Assembly (NCBI GenBank): GCA_902588975.1
Contig: CACIRJ010000003.1
Coordinates: 1-64,000, forward strand
Direction: 5' to 3'
Length of the DNA stretch: 64,000 nt
DNA from: an uncultured Pelagibacteraceae bacterium
Lineage (GTDB): Bacteria; Pseudomonadota; Alphaproteobacteria; Pelagibacterales; Pelagibacteraceae
Below are positions 9,107 to 17,932 of the stretch, in pieces (the first letter of the stretch is position 1; each line of letters starts with the position of its first letter). The notes under the pieces are model-generated. The model saw only the letters and a program-made list of their open reading frames with translations. It ran no database searches and was not told the origin of the DNA. Position numbers and translations under genes: made by a program.

Positions 9107-9270
9107 AGCGGAAATAAAGTTTTAGATGTTCTGCAGGAATTACAAAGTTTATATCCTGTGAGTATTAAATTTTGAGTTACTGTCTCATCTTCTTTTTTAC
9201 ATTCATCACAAATGTCATTTAATTCATTATTATCTGATTTGTCTGATTTATATTCAAAGTTATCAGTCAT
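9103..9270 (-). CDS. Small (55 aa) CxxC...CxxC putative zinc-ribbon protein
   Basis: Own translation MTDNFEYKSDKSDNNELNDICDECKKEDETVTQNLILTGYKLCNSCRTSKTLFPL*; start overlaps the end of the 202-aa gene (ATGACTGA). Not in the ORF track. Confidence 0.6.
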   Translation of the reverse strand: MTDNFEYKSDKSDNNELNDICDECKKEDETVTQNLILTGYKLCNSCRTSKTLFPL

Positions 9271-9871
9271 TATCTGTTAATCCTGCTCCTGCGGTTTTTT
9301 GTTTTAATTCATCTGTTTCTTCCACAAATGTGTTTTCTGATAATTTTGTTAATTCTTTCCAATCTTCTTCAGAAAAATTATTCTTATTTTCTAAGAATTG
9401 AATTTTAATTACATCAGCTTTTTCTACAATTTCACTACTTAAATAGTTTGAATAAATTGATTGATTGAAATTTAATAAAAATTCTTTTTGATCTATCTTT
9501 AAAAAAATTCTCTTTCCCGTTATTTCCGAAGATCTGCTGACAAATGGCAAAAATATCAATGGGTAAGCCATTTTTTCAATTTCTATATCATTTAGTTCTT
9601 GGATAGAGATAGATTGATCAAAAAAACTTAATCCAAGTTTAATTGGACAGTAAAAGTTTTGAGGTCTGTTGCTTTTGTTAAAAGATTGGCAATTTTCAAA
9701 CTTCTCATTATTAAAAATCTTAAAATATTGATTTATGTTTTTTATTCCTGGTAAACCAAATAACTCGAGTTGCTTAATGTTCTTTCCTATTTCTTCTGCA
9801 ACCCCCCAGGAGAAACCTTTAGCTTTTGTTGAACGTTTAACAATCGTGTCAATTTCACTATAACTTCTCAT
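9263..9871 (-). CDS. Conserved-looking protein of unknown function (202 aa)
   Basis: Long ORF tightly packed between the 550-aa and CxxC genes; no domain recognised with confidence (possibly DUF3726-like). Confidence 0.75.
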   Translation of the reverse strand: MRSYSEIDTIVKRSTKAKGFSWGVAEEIGKNIKQLELFGLPGIKNINQYFKIFNNEKFENCQSFNKSNRPQNFYCPIKLGLSFFDQSISIQELNDIEIEKMAYPLIFLPFVSRSSEITGKRIFLKIDQKEFLLNFNQSIYSNYLSSEIVEKADVIKIQFLENKNNFSEEDWKELTKLSENTFVEETDELKQKTAGAGLTDND

Positions 9872-9879
9872 TAATTACT

Positions 9880-11532
9880 TTAGTTATATATCCAATATTG
9901 ATTAAATGAATTAAGTTCATTTGGTAATGGAGCTCCTTGAAACATACAAATCCTTAACCATTTGTCAGATCTTGGATCAAACTTTACTGCCCCAAAAAAA
10001 GATAGTTTAAGTCTTAACATATCAATAGGAACTAATTTTGAGCCGATGGTGTTATCTTGAATTTCAGAATATGGATATTTCTCTGTTATAAACACTCTTC
10101 TTACAATATGTCTTAAATCATTGTTCTGTACTAGAAAATTGCCAATTTTTAAGCTGTTTTTTAATGTAAAAATAGTTTCATAAAGTTTTTTTATATCTCT
10201 AGCAATAGCTGTAGGCTGCTCAAGTTCTGCACCATTATCTTCAAACCGATCTCCAATTCTAGGCTCTTCTTTATTTTTTGATATGAACCAAAATTTTTTA
10301 TTATTTTCATTTTTTGAAAAATCAATTTTTAAAATATCTGAATAATTTTTCTCAATTATTTCTCTTAGGTCATTTACAGTTCTGTCTACAGGTATATTAA
10401 AACTACTATCCTCGTCTGAACTCATTTGAGAAATTAAAGGATCAGTTATTTCATTATATGGCTCCATCATTATGGATACCAAATACTCAACTCCTTCTTC
10501 AGATAAATTTTCCTCTGCCCAGTTATATAATTTATCAAATATATAAAAATTTGATTTATCAATATTATCTTTCAAATAATTAATTAAATTTTGTAAATCA
10601 TTAATTAAGTTGTTTATTTTTTTCTTTTGGTATTCATTGTCAGTATTCCATGAAGTTACATTTTTTAAAGATTTTGTTAAACAGTTGTAAAAAATTTTAA
10701 AATCTTCTTCTGATACTTTTTCTATTTCTCTTATTTTTTTTAAAGCTGTCTCTTTAGCTAGAATCCAATTATTTAACAATGAAGGGTGATTAACTATAAA
10801 TGGTGCCATTCCTAATCCAGTTGAATTTCCAATTCCTAAATTTCTGCAAATATCCAAGTCTAATTCTACAGCATCTTTAGGATTTTTATGTTTTGCTATA
10901 TGATTGACTTGATCGAAAGTGAATTGTCTTACAAGATAAACTAACATCATTTCCAATCTAAAAGGACCATTTATTTCATCTCTATTTTTAATTCTAAACC
11001 TGTCTGCTAATCCAAATTTTCCTGAGCCATATACTGCAGTTGTTCTGTACAAATATCCAACTTTTGAAAGCTCATGAGTATTGGGCTGGATACCTTTTGA
11101 TAAACACTCAACCACATAATTAAATGCTCTAACTGATCTATTTGCTCTTGATAGAGTTAGTTCTTTATAAGAAAGTCTCCCTACTTCTTGTTTAGGTACA
11201 TTTTGTGAAAGTCTATCAATATCAATTTTTGAAGGAATGCCATCATACAAAGCAAATGCAGCATCCCATTTAGTTGCTATTACTCTATCAGATCTTTCCT
11301 CATCTTTAAGCTCATTAGCAAAACAAACTAGAGAATATGTTTTTTTATCTTTTGAAAATGAATAAATAGCAACTCCATATCCCCTATCGTTCAAGTCGAA
11401 CAAATCTCTGTTATATTTCCAATCTTTGAACTCATTTAAAAATGACCTTAGAAAAGATAATTTAGATTGATGAAACGATCCAAGTCTAGAGAGTTTCATT
11501 ACAATTTTAGGATCTCTTAGTGGAACTTGCAT
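9880..11532 (-). CDS. Large uncharacterised protein (550 aa)
   Basis: Long ORF immediately abutting the dipeptidase gene; no recognisable catalytic family motif. Confidence 0.8.
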   Translation of the reverse strand: MQVPLRDPKIVMKLSRLGSFHQSKLSFLRSFLNEFKDWKYNRDLFDLNDRGYGVAIYSFSKDKKTYSLVCFANELKDEERSDRVIATKWDAAFALYDGIPSKIDIDRLSQNVPKQEVGRLSYKELTLSRANRSVRAFNYVVECLSKGIQPNTHELSKVGYLYRTTAVYGSGKFGLADRFRIKNRDEINGPFRLEMMLVYLVRQFTFDQVNHIAKHKNPKDAVELDLDICRNLGIGNSTGLGMAPFIVNHPSLLNNWILAKETALKKIREIEKVSEEDFKIFYNCLTKSLKNVTSWNTDNEYQKKKINNLINDLQNLINYLKDNIDKSNFYIFDKLYNWAEENLSEEGVEYLVSIMMEPYNEITDPLISQMSSDEDSSFNIPVDRTVNDLREIIEKNYSDILKIDFSKNENNKKFWFISKNKEEPRIGDRFEDNGAELEQPTAIARDIKKLYETIFTLKNSLKIGNFLVQNNDLRHIVRRVFITEKYPYSEIQDNTIGSKLVPIDMLRLKLSFFGAVKFDPRSDKWLRICMFQGAPLPNELNSFNQYWIYN

Positions 11533-12500
11533 TAATTAATTCCTTTATAAAAATTAAACCAGTTATTGCCAAGTATCTTATTTATCTCTTCTTCATGAAA
11601 ACCTTTATTTTTTAGTTCTGTGTTTATATTATTAAATCCTCTTGCATCCAAAAACCAATCTGGTTGTTTTGGAAAACCAGGTTTATCTTTACTGCCTTCA
11701 CCAAAATTTTTTGATTTTGACCATGTTCCATTTCTCATCCACTCAACTACACTGTCTGGTTGGTTCAAACATAAGTCTGATCCTATACCAACATTATTAA
11801 TACCCATAATTTCAACTGTTCTTGCAACCATTTCACAAAAACTTTCTATTTTACAATTCGTTCCATCTTTTAAATGGTGAGCATACAATGACAATCCTAA
11901 CATTCCTCCACTATCTGATAAAACTTTTAATAATTCTGTAGATTTATTTCTTTTTGCTTCAAACCAAAAAGTTGGATTTGCATGAGTGATCGCAATTGGT
12001 TTTTGACTAATTTCAATTGCATCAAGTGTACTTTTCTCTGCTGAATGAGACATGTCAACAACGATACCTACTCTATTCATTTCTTTAATAGCCTCTTTTC
12101 CAAAATTAGTAACTCCGCTATCATTTTTTTCATAACATCCAGTGGCTAATAATGATTGGTTGTTATAAGTTAATTGCATAAATCGACAACCTTGTGAGTG
12201 TACTTTTTCTATAAGACCTATGTCATCTTCAATTGGTGAACAATTTTGAAATCCAAAAAAAATTGCAGTTTTGTTTTCTTCTTTTGCTTTTGTAATATCG
12301 TTGTAGTTATTTCCTGGAAATATAAGATCTTTATTTTCTTCGAAATGTTTATTCCACTCTTGTATTCTTTGTTGTAATTCATCATAGTCTTCATGATAAA
12401 CTAACGTTACGTGAACTGCATTTAATCCAGCTTTATTATTTATTTCAAAGATTTCTCTAGACCATTTACAATATTGAAGATTATCAATTCGATAATTCAT
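11532..12500 (-). CDS. Membrane/renal dipeptidase family (peptidase M19)
   Basis: RFMQLTYNNQSLLATGCYE, GIVVDMSHSAEKSTLDAI, ITHANP, NVGIGSDLC motifs. Confidence 0.87.
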   Translation of the reverse strand: MNYRIDNLQYCKWSREIFEINNKAGLNAVHVTLVYHEDYDELQQRIQEWNKHFEENKDLIFPGNNYNDITKAKEENKTAIFFGFQNCSPIEDDIGLIEKVHSQGCRFMQLTYNNQSLLATGCYEKNDSGVTNFGKEAIKEMNRVGIVVDMSHSAEKSTLDAIEISQKPIAITHANPTFWFEAKRNKSTELLKVLSDSGGMLGLSLYAHHLKDGTNCKIESFCEMVARTVEIMGINNVGIGSDLCLNQPDSVVEWMRNGTWSKSKNFGEGSKDKPGFPKQPDWFLDARGFNNINTELKNKGFHEEEINKILGNNWFNFYKGIN

Positions 12501-12604
12501 ATTTGATATACACTATTATTATTATTGTGATTGTCACTAACTTAAACTGTCCTTAGCTAAAAATTGCAATTTAAAGGAAATATCTGTAAATTGATGTTAG
12601 TTTC

Positions 12605-13099
12605 ATGAAATACAAAAAAAAATCACATAAAGTATCAATTGTAATGGGCAGTCAGTCTGATTACAAAACAATGAAGAATTGTGAAAAAGTTCTTAAGATT
12701 TTAAAAGTTAATTATGAGACAAATATCGTCTCTGCACACAGAACGCCTGATAGACTTTATACCTATGCAAAGAAAGCAGAAAATAATAATATTTCTATTA
12801 TTATTGCTGGGGCCGGAGGATCAGCACATTTGCCTGGTATGATTGCTGCTATAACTAGAATTCCAGTCATAGGTGTTCCCATTGAAAGTAAAAAGTTAAA
12901 AGGTTTAGATAGCCTACTATCAATTGCTCAAATGCCAAAAGGAATTCCTGTTGGTACAGTTGCTATTGGAGAAGATGGTGCAATCAATGCTGGTTTATAT
13001 GCTGCTTCAATTATAGCTACATATGATAACAATGTAAAAAGAACACTTTTAAATTGGCGAAAAAAACAAACATCAAAAGTAAAAAAAAAACCAAAGTAA
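12605..13099 (+). CDS. purE: N5-carboxyaminoimidazole ribonucleotide mutase
   Basis: VSIVMGSQSDYKTM, VSAHRTPDR, AGAGGSAHLPGM. Confidence 0.95.
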   Translation: MKYKKKSHKVSIVMGSQSDYKTMKNCEKVLKILKVNYETNIVSAHRTPDRLYTYAKKAENNNISIIIAGAGGSAHLPGMIAAITRIPVIGVPIESKKLKGLDSLLSIAQMPKGIPVGTVAIGEDGAINAGLYAASIIATYDNNVKRTLLNWRKKQTSKVKKKPK

Positions 13100-13102
13100 T
13101 TA

Positions 13103-14146
13103 ATGTCTAAACCTGATCTAGGAATAATAGGTGGAGGACAATTAGGAAGTCTATTAGCATCCGCAGCAAAAAAACTTAATATTAAAACGGTTATTTTATC
13201 AGATGATAAAGATGCACCCGCAATTAATTTTGCAGACGAATTTATTTATGGAGATTACAAAGACATAAATATCATCAATAACTTTTTAGAAAAAGTCGAT
13301 CTTGTTACTTATGAGTTTGAAAATATCCCATATGATATATTGAAAAAAATTAATGAAACCAAATCTGTATTACCAAGCCCCGAAATAAATAAATTAATTC
13401 AAAATAGAATGACTGAAAAAGAGTTTTTGAATAAAAACAATATAACTACAACACAGTTTGTAAGTATTAACGATTTAGATGATATTAAAATTAACGATAG
13501 ATTAATACCTGGTTTATTGAAAACTTGTACACTTGGTTATGATGGAAAGGGCCAATATAAAATAAATAATGTAAATGATTTAAATGAAGATTTTGATTTT
13601 TCAAAAGGCTACATCCTAGAAAAGATAGTAAACTTAAAAAAAGAAATTTCAGTAGTGGTTACAAGATTTGGTCATCAAAAATATGAAATTTATGATCCAA
13701 TTGAAAATTATCATGAAGACCAGATTTTAAAACACTCCAAAATTCCCGCTGATATAAGTGATGAAATTAAAAATAAAGCATTGGACTGGGCAAAAACAGT
13801 GGCTGAAGAGCTTGATTATATTGGTACAATGTGCGTTGAATTCTTTATAGATAAAAATAATAATTTATATGCTAATGAAGTTGCACCAAGAGTACATAAT
13901 TCTGGACACCTAACTATAAATTCACACAACATTAGCCAATTTGAAAACCACATCAGAGCTGTATGTGGACTTGAAAAATTAGAAACAAAAAAAATTTATA
14001 ATGCAAAAATGCTTAATTTGATTGGTGAAGATATATTAGAATATAAAAATAAAAAATTTAAAGAAAATGAATTTTTTTATGATTATTTAAAAAAAGAAGT
14101 TAAAGCTAAAAGGAAAATGGGACATTTAACAACTATAGAAAAATAG
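13103..14146 (+). CDS. purK: 5-(carboxyamino)imidazole ribonucleotide synthase
   Basis: GIIGGGQLGSLLA, GYDGKGQY, EVAPRVHNSGHLT; adjacent to purE. Confidence 0.95.
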   Translation: MSKPDLGIIGGGQLGSLLASAAKKLNIKTVILSDDKDAPAINFADEFIYGDYKDINIINNFLEKVDLVTYEFENIPYDILKKINETKSVLPSPEINKLIQNRMTEKEFLNKNNITTTQFVSINDLDDIKINDRLIPGLLKTCTLGYDGKGQYKINNVNDLNEDFDFSKGYILEKIVNLKKEISVVVTRFGHQKYEIYDPIENYHEDQILKHSKIPADISDEIKNKALDWAKTVAEELDYIGTMCVEFFIDKNNNLYANEVAPRVHNSGHLTINSHNISQFENHIRAVCGLEKLETKKIYNAKMLNLIGEDILEYKNKKFKENEFFYDYLKKEVKAKRKMGHLTTIEK

Positions 14147-14148
14147 TT

Positions 14149-14772
14149 TTAAGAAATTGTTTGTATCAAAGAAATATTATTGTTTGTAGGTTTATTAACT
14201 TCCTTTGAAACTTCATGAAAGTTTAATTTTGTTTTTTTACACTCTTTCAGAAAACTGGATCCTGTTAATTCAAGATTTAAATATCTATTAACATCATTTT
14301 CATTAATTATAACAGGCTGTCTATGATGTATTTCTTTAATATTTTCATCTGCATCCTCGGTTATTAAACAAAATTGATCATTGTCATAAATAGCCGCTAA
14401 ATACATAAGCTTTTTATCCTCTCTTAAAAAATAATAAGGTGTTTTATTTTCTTTTTCTCTTTTCCACTCATAAAAACCATCTGCTACAGCTACACATCTA
14501 TGTAGTCGAATTAATTTTTTGAAAGACACTTTTTCATCTATAGTTTCTAGTCTTGCATTTATTAAAGGTTTAAAATCTTTTTGCTTAGCCCAGCTAGGTA
14601 CTACTCCCCACTTTAAATTTTCTAGAGTATTTCCATTATTATATTTTTTAATTACAGGTAATTTTTGAAATGGATGTGCATTATAATTTTCATTATCTTC
14701 AACTTGTATAGCTGACTTAACAAGTTTTTTTGTTTTTGTAACGGGGCTAGTTATTACGTATCTTCCACACAT
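14149..14772 (-). CDS. SOS response-associated peptidase family protein (SRAP; YedK/HMCES-like)
   Basis: MCGRYVI with catalytic Cys2, WGVVPSW, NARLETI, GFYEWK, HHRQPVI. Confidence 0.93.
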   Translation of the reverse strand: MCGRYVITSPVTKTKKLVKSAIQVEDNENYNAHPFQKLPVIKKYNNGNTLENLKWGVVPSWAKQKDFKPLINARLETIDEKVSFKKLIRLHRCVAVADGFYEWKREKENKTPYYFLREDKKLMYLAAIYDNDQFCLITEDADENIKEIHHRQPVIINENDVNRYLNLELTGSSFLKECKKTKLNFHEVSKEVNKPTNNNISLIQTIS

Positions 14773-14808
14773 GTTTAATTTTCTTGGTTTAATCTAAATT
14801 TAGATTAT

Positions 14809-15279
14809 ATGTTTTTCAAAACTATGAAATCAATAGAAAATAATTTTGATGATCCGCAAGTAAATGAGTTGCTAACTAAGCATTTTATTGAATTGAGATC
14901 AGTTTCTCCTGAGGGGAGTTCGCATGTATTAGATATACCTGGATTAAAGGATCCAAGTATAAAATTCTGGAGTTTGTGGGAAAATAATGAATTAATTGGT
15001 TGTGGAGCTCTAAAATTATTTGATGAAACACATGGAGAATTTAAATCTATAAGAGTTTCAGATAAGTTTAGAAATAAAAAATATGGTGGAAAAATAATTT
15101 CACATCTTATTGAAAAATCTAAACAAATAGGAATTACTAAACTAAGTGTCGAAACTGGTGCGGGTGATTTTTTTGCGCCCGCTAGAAAACTTTTTAAAAG
15201 TTTTGGTTTTAAAGAGTGTGGGCCTTTTGCGCACTATAAAGACGATCCTAATTCGTGCTATTATTCAGTAGACATTTGA
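14809..15279 (+). CDS. GNAT family N-acetyltransferase
   Basis: GCGALKLFDETHGEFKSIRVSDKFRNKKYGGKIISHLIE; FGF.ECGPF C-terminus. Confidence 0.85.
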   Translation: MFFKTMKSIENNFDDPQVNELLTKHFIELRSVSPEGSSHVLDIPGLKDPSIKFWSLWENNELIGCGALKLFDETHGEFKSIRVSDKFRNKKYGGKIISHLIEKSKQIGITKLSVETGAGDFFAPARKLFKSFGFKECGPFAHYKDDPNSCYYSVDI

Positions 15280-15289
15280 GGAGTTTAGT

Positions 15290-15730
15290 TTGGAAACTGA
15301 TAAATCAAGACCATTTGTATTATATGTTGCTGAAATCATTTATCGAAAGATATATGAAATCAAGATTAAAAATCCAAATTTAACTAATATTCAAGCTTTT
15401 GAAATATTTATTGCATCAGATGATTATAATGAAATTAGTTCAGGAAATTTTCATGATAAATGGTTTAAAGAACTTGAAGGCAATGACTACGTAGATAAAT
15501 CTACAAAAAAAAAGATTAATCAAGAAACTATAAGACTTTTACAAATACAAAAAGATACTATGATTAAACAACTAATGAAAATCCCAAAATTATATTATGC
15601 AAAAAGTCACTTTCCTTTGGAATTATCTCAAAGAGCATTTGATCATTTGTGGAGAGTTTGTGAAAGTTATGAACTTTGGTGTAAAGAAACTAAACAAAAT
15701 GGATTAATATTATTAAATTTAACAGAATAA
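15290..15730 (+). CDS. Hypothetical protein (146 aa; TTG start)
   Basis: ORF between the GNAT and BT1-like genes; no domain recognised. Confidence 0.55.
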   Translation: METDKSRPFVLYVAEIIYRKIYEIKIKNPNLTNIQAFEIFIASDDYNEISSGNFHDKWFKELEGNDYVDKSTKKKINQETIRLLQIQKDTMIKQLMKIPKLYYAKSHFPLELSQRAFDHLWRVCESYELWCKETKQNGLILLNLTE

Positions 15731-15733
15731 TTT

Positions 15734-17350
15734 ATGAATAATAAAATTTTGAGATTTATAGATAGTACTTTAATAGATTTAGGAAGACAATTTAAGTGGA
15801 CCTATCTACCACCATTGATGATTTATCTTGCTGCTGGTATTTCAGGACTAACAGGTATTGTTGGAACTTTTTTTGTTAAAGACTATCTAAACTTATCTGC
15901 TGCTTTTCTTGCTGGACTGGGTTTTTGGGCTGGAATTCCATGGGCATTGAAGATGCCTTTAGGTCATCTTGTTGATCTAATCTGGAATAAAAAAAATTAC
16001 ATGGTTTTTGTTGGAGCATCCTTAATATCGTTAAGTTTAATTATAATGTACGGATTAATAATTCATACTGAATGGATGTCATCAATTCTTTCAGTAGAAA
16101 CATGGTTTGTAATCAGTGTTTTACTTGCTCCGATTGGTTATGTTGTGCAAGATGTTGTAGCTGATGCGATGACCGTAGAAGCTGTTCCTTTAGTTGATGA
16201 CAGTGGAAATAAATTTTCAAGAGATGAAATCAAGCTTATGCATACAACAATGCAAACTCTAGGAAGATTTGCAATAATTGGTGGAACTGTTTTAGTTGCT
16301 TTAGCTAACGTTATCCTCTTTAAAGGAGTAGACGAACTTGAACAAGCAGATAAGATAAATTTATACGGTTCAATTTATATATATGCTTTAATTATTCCAA
16401 TTGTATCTGTACTTGGAATATTTCTTGCTTCATATCTAAAAAATCAAAAAAAAAGAAAGCTTATTGAACAAGGTTTAGAGGGTGACCAAGATTATGCCCC
16501 TTCAGAGAAAACCGCAGTTAACTGGTGGATATTAGGTGGAAGCTTGGTTTTTGTTATTTTCACCTTAGGTATTGGTTCATTCAAAGTGCCTTTTGCTCAA
16601 GAAATTGTTTTTGTAGGTTCTATGGCAATTATTCTATTTTTAATGAATAAATTAGTTAAAGAACTTCCTCAGGATTTAAGACTTACTGTTGTAGGAACGG
16701 CAATAATAATTTTTATTTTTAGAGCAATGCCAGGACCTGGTCCAGGTTTATCTTGGTTTGAAATTGATGTACTTGAATTCAATGAACAATTTTTTTCAGT
16801 ATTATCTCTTATAGCTTCAGTTTTAACGCTTGTTGGTATTATTTTATTAAGACCTTTTATGGCAAATAACTCAATAGCTAGAATAATTGTGATTTTATCT
16901 ATTGCAGGCGCCATTTTATTTTTACCAAGCGTAGGAATGTATTATGGATTTCACAACTGGACATCATCTATTACCAATGGAGTTGTTGATGCCAAGTTTA
17001 TTGCAATATTAAATACTGCACTCGAGTCACCTTTGGGACAAGTCTCAATGATACCTTTGCTTGCATGGATTGCTAAAAATGCGCCTTCGCACTTAAAAGC
17101 AACTTTCTTTGCAGTATTCGCATCTTTTACAAATCTTGCTTTATCAGCAAGTGCTTTGGGGACTAAATATTTGAATGAAATTTATGTTATTACTAGAGAG
17201 GTAAAAGATAAGGTAACAAACGCTATTCTTACCACTGCCGATTATTCAGATCTAGGTATTTTGTTGATAACAGTAACACTAATAACTTTAATAATTCCAA
17301 TTGTGTTTGTGGTTATTATACAAAAAACTAAATTTAAAACTTCAGAATAA
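15734..17350 (+). CDS. MFS transporter, BT1/folate-biopterin transporter-like
   Basis: Polytopic membrane protein; FVKDYLNLSAAFLAGLGFWAGIPWALKMPLGHLVD matches the BT1-type 'PW.lKp.G...D' signature; GYVVQDVVADA. Confidence 0.65.
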   Translation: MNNKILRFIDSTLIDLGRQFKWTYLPPLMIYLAAGISGLTGIVGTFFVKDYLNLSAAFLAGLGFWAGIPWALKMPLGHLVDLIWNKKNYMVFVGASLISLSLIIMYGLIIHTEWMSSILSVETWFVISVLLAPIGYVVQDVVADAMTVEAVPLVDDSGNKFSRDEIKLMHTTMQTLGRFAIIGGTVLVALANVILFKGVDELEQADKINLYGSIYIYALIIPIVSVLGIFLASYLKNQKKRKLIEQGLEGDQDYAPSEKTAVNWWILGGSLVFVIFTLGIGSFKVPFAQEIVFVGSMAIILFLMNKLVKELPQDLRLTVVGTAIIIFIFRAMPGPGPGLSWFEIDVLEFNEQFFSVLSLIASVLTLVGIILLRPFMANNSIARIIVILSIAGAILFLPSVGMYYGFHNWTSSITNGVVDAKFIAILNTALESPLGQVSMIPLLAWIAKNAPSHLKATFFAVFASFTNLALSASALGTKYLNEIYVITREVKDKVTNAILTTADYSDLGILLITVTLITLIIPIVFVVIIQKTKFKTSE

Positions 17351-17353
17351 TTT

Positions 17354-17932
17354 TTATTCAGCTTTATAGCCAAATTCTAAACAAGCATCAGTTATTGAAT
17401 GATAAAGAGATTCACCAAAACTTCTTAAAGCAAACATTCTTACTTTTCTTGGATTTGAACTTATAAAATCAATAGTTATTGTAATTGCATGAAAAGCAGA
17501 ATTAGAACATTTTCCTTCATCAAGACCATCTAAATTTAAAGGACAACCTTTTTTCAATACTTCATCTACTAAAGAACCTTCCAATTCCAGTATTGTTCTT
17601 GAATGAGATAGATCTGTTAATGCAAAATCATCATGACTTAAGTTCTCTAAAATAGATTTTTCTATTTCTTTATTTTTTGAAACGACTAACCAATTATCAG
17701 GTCCCATCCATAAAATTCTTGTATTTTTATTTGAAGAAACCAAAAGTGTCTCAGGTAAATTTAAATTATCTATTTTTATTTTATCAATACTAATTGAAGA
17801 TTTTTTATATTTAACAATTTGATAAATCAAAACATCTTTGATTTCTCTAATATTTATTAGCTCATCTTTACTATCATGATTGCCAAACAATCCATGTTTA
17901 TGAATATTTTCTAGTGCAGAAACATTTTTCAT
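17354..17932 (-). CDS. soxG: Sarcosine oxidase, gamma subunit
   Basis: LWMGPDNWLVV, DLSHSRTILELEG; position after soxA. Confidence 0.85.
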   Translation of the reverse strand: MKNVSALENIHKHGLFGNHDSKDELINIREIKDVLIYQIVKYKKSSISIDKIKIDNLNLPETLLVSSNKNTRILWMGPDNWLVVSKNKEIEKSILENLSHDDFALTDLSHSRTILELEGSLVDEVLKKGCPLNLDGLDEGKCSNSAFHAITITIDFISSNPRKVRMFALRSFGESLYHSITDACLEFGYKAE

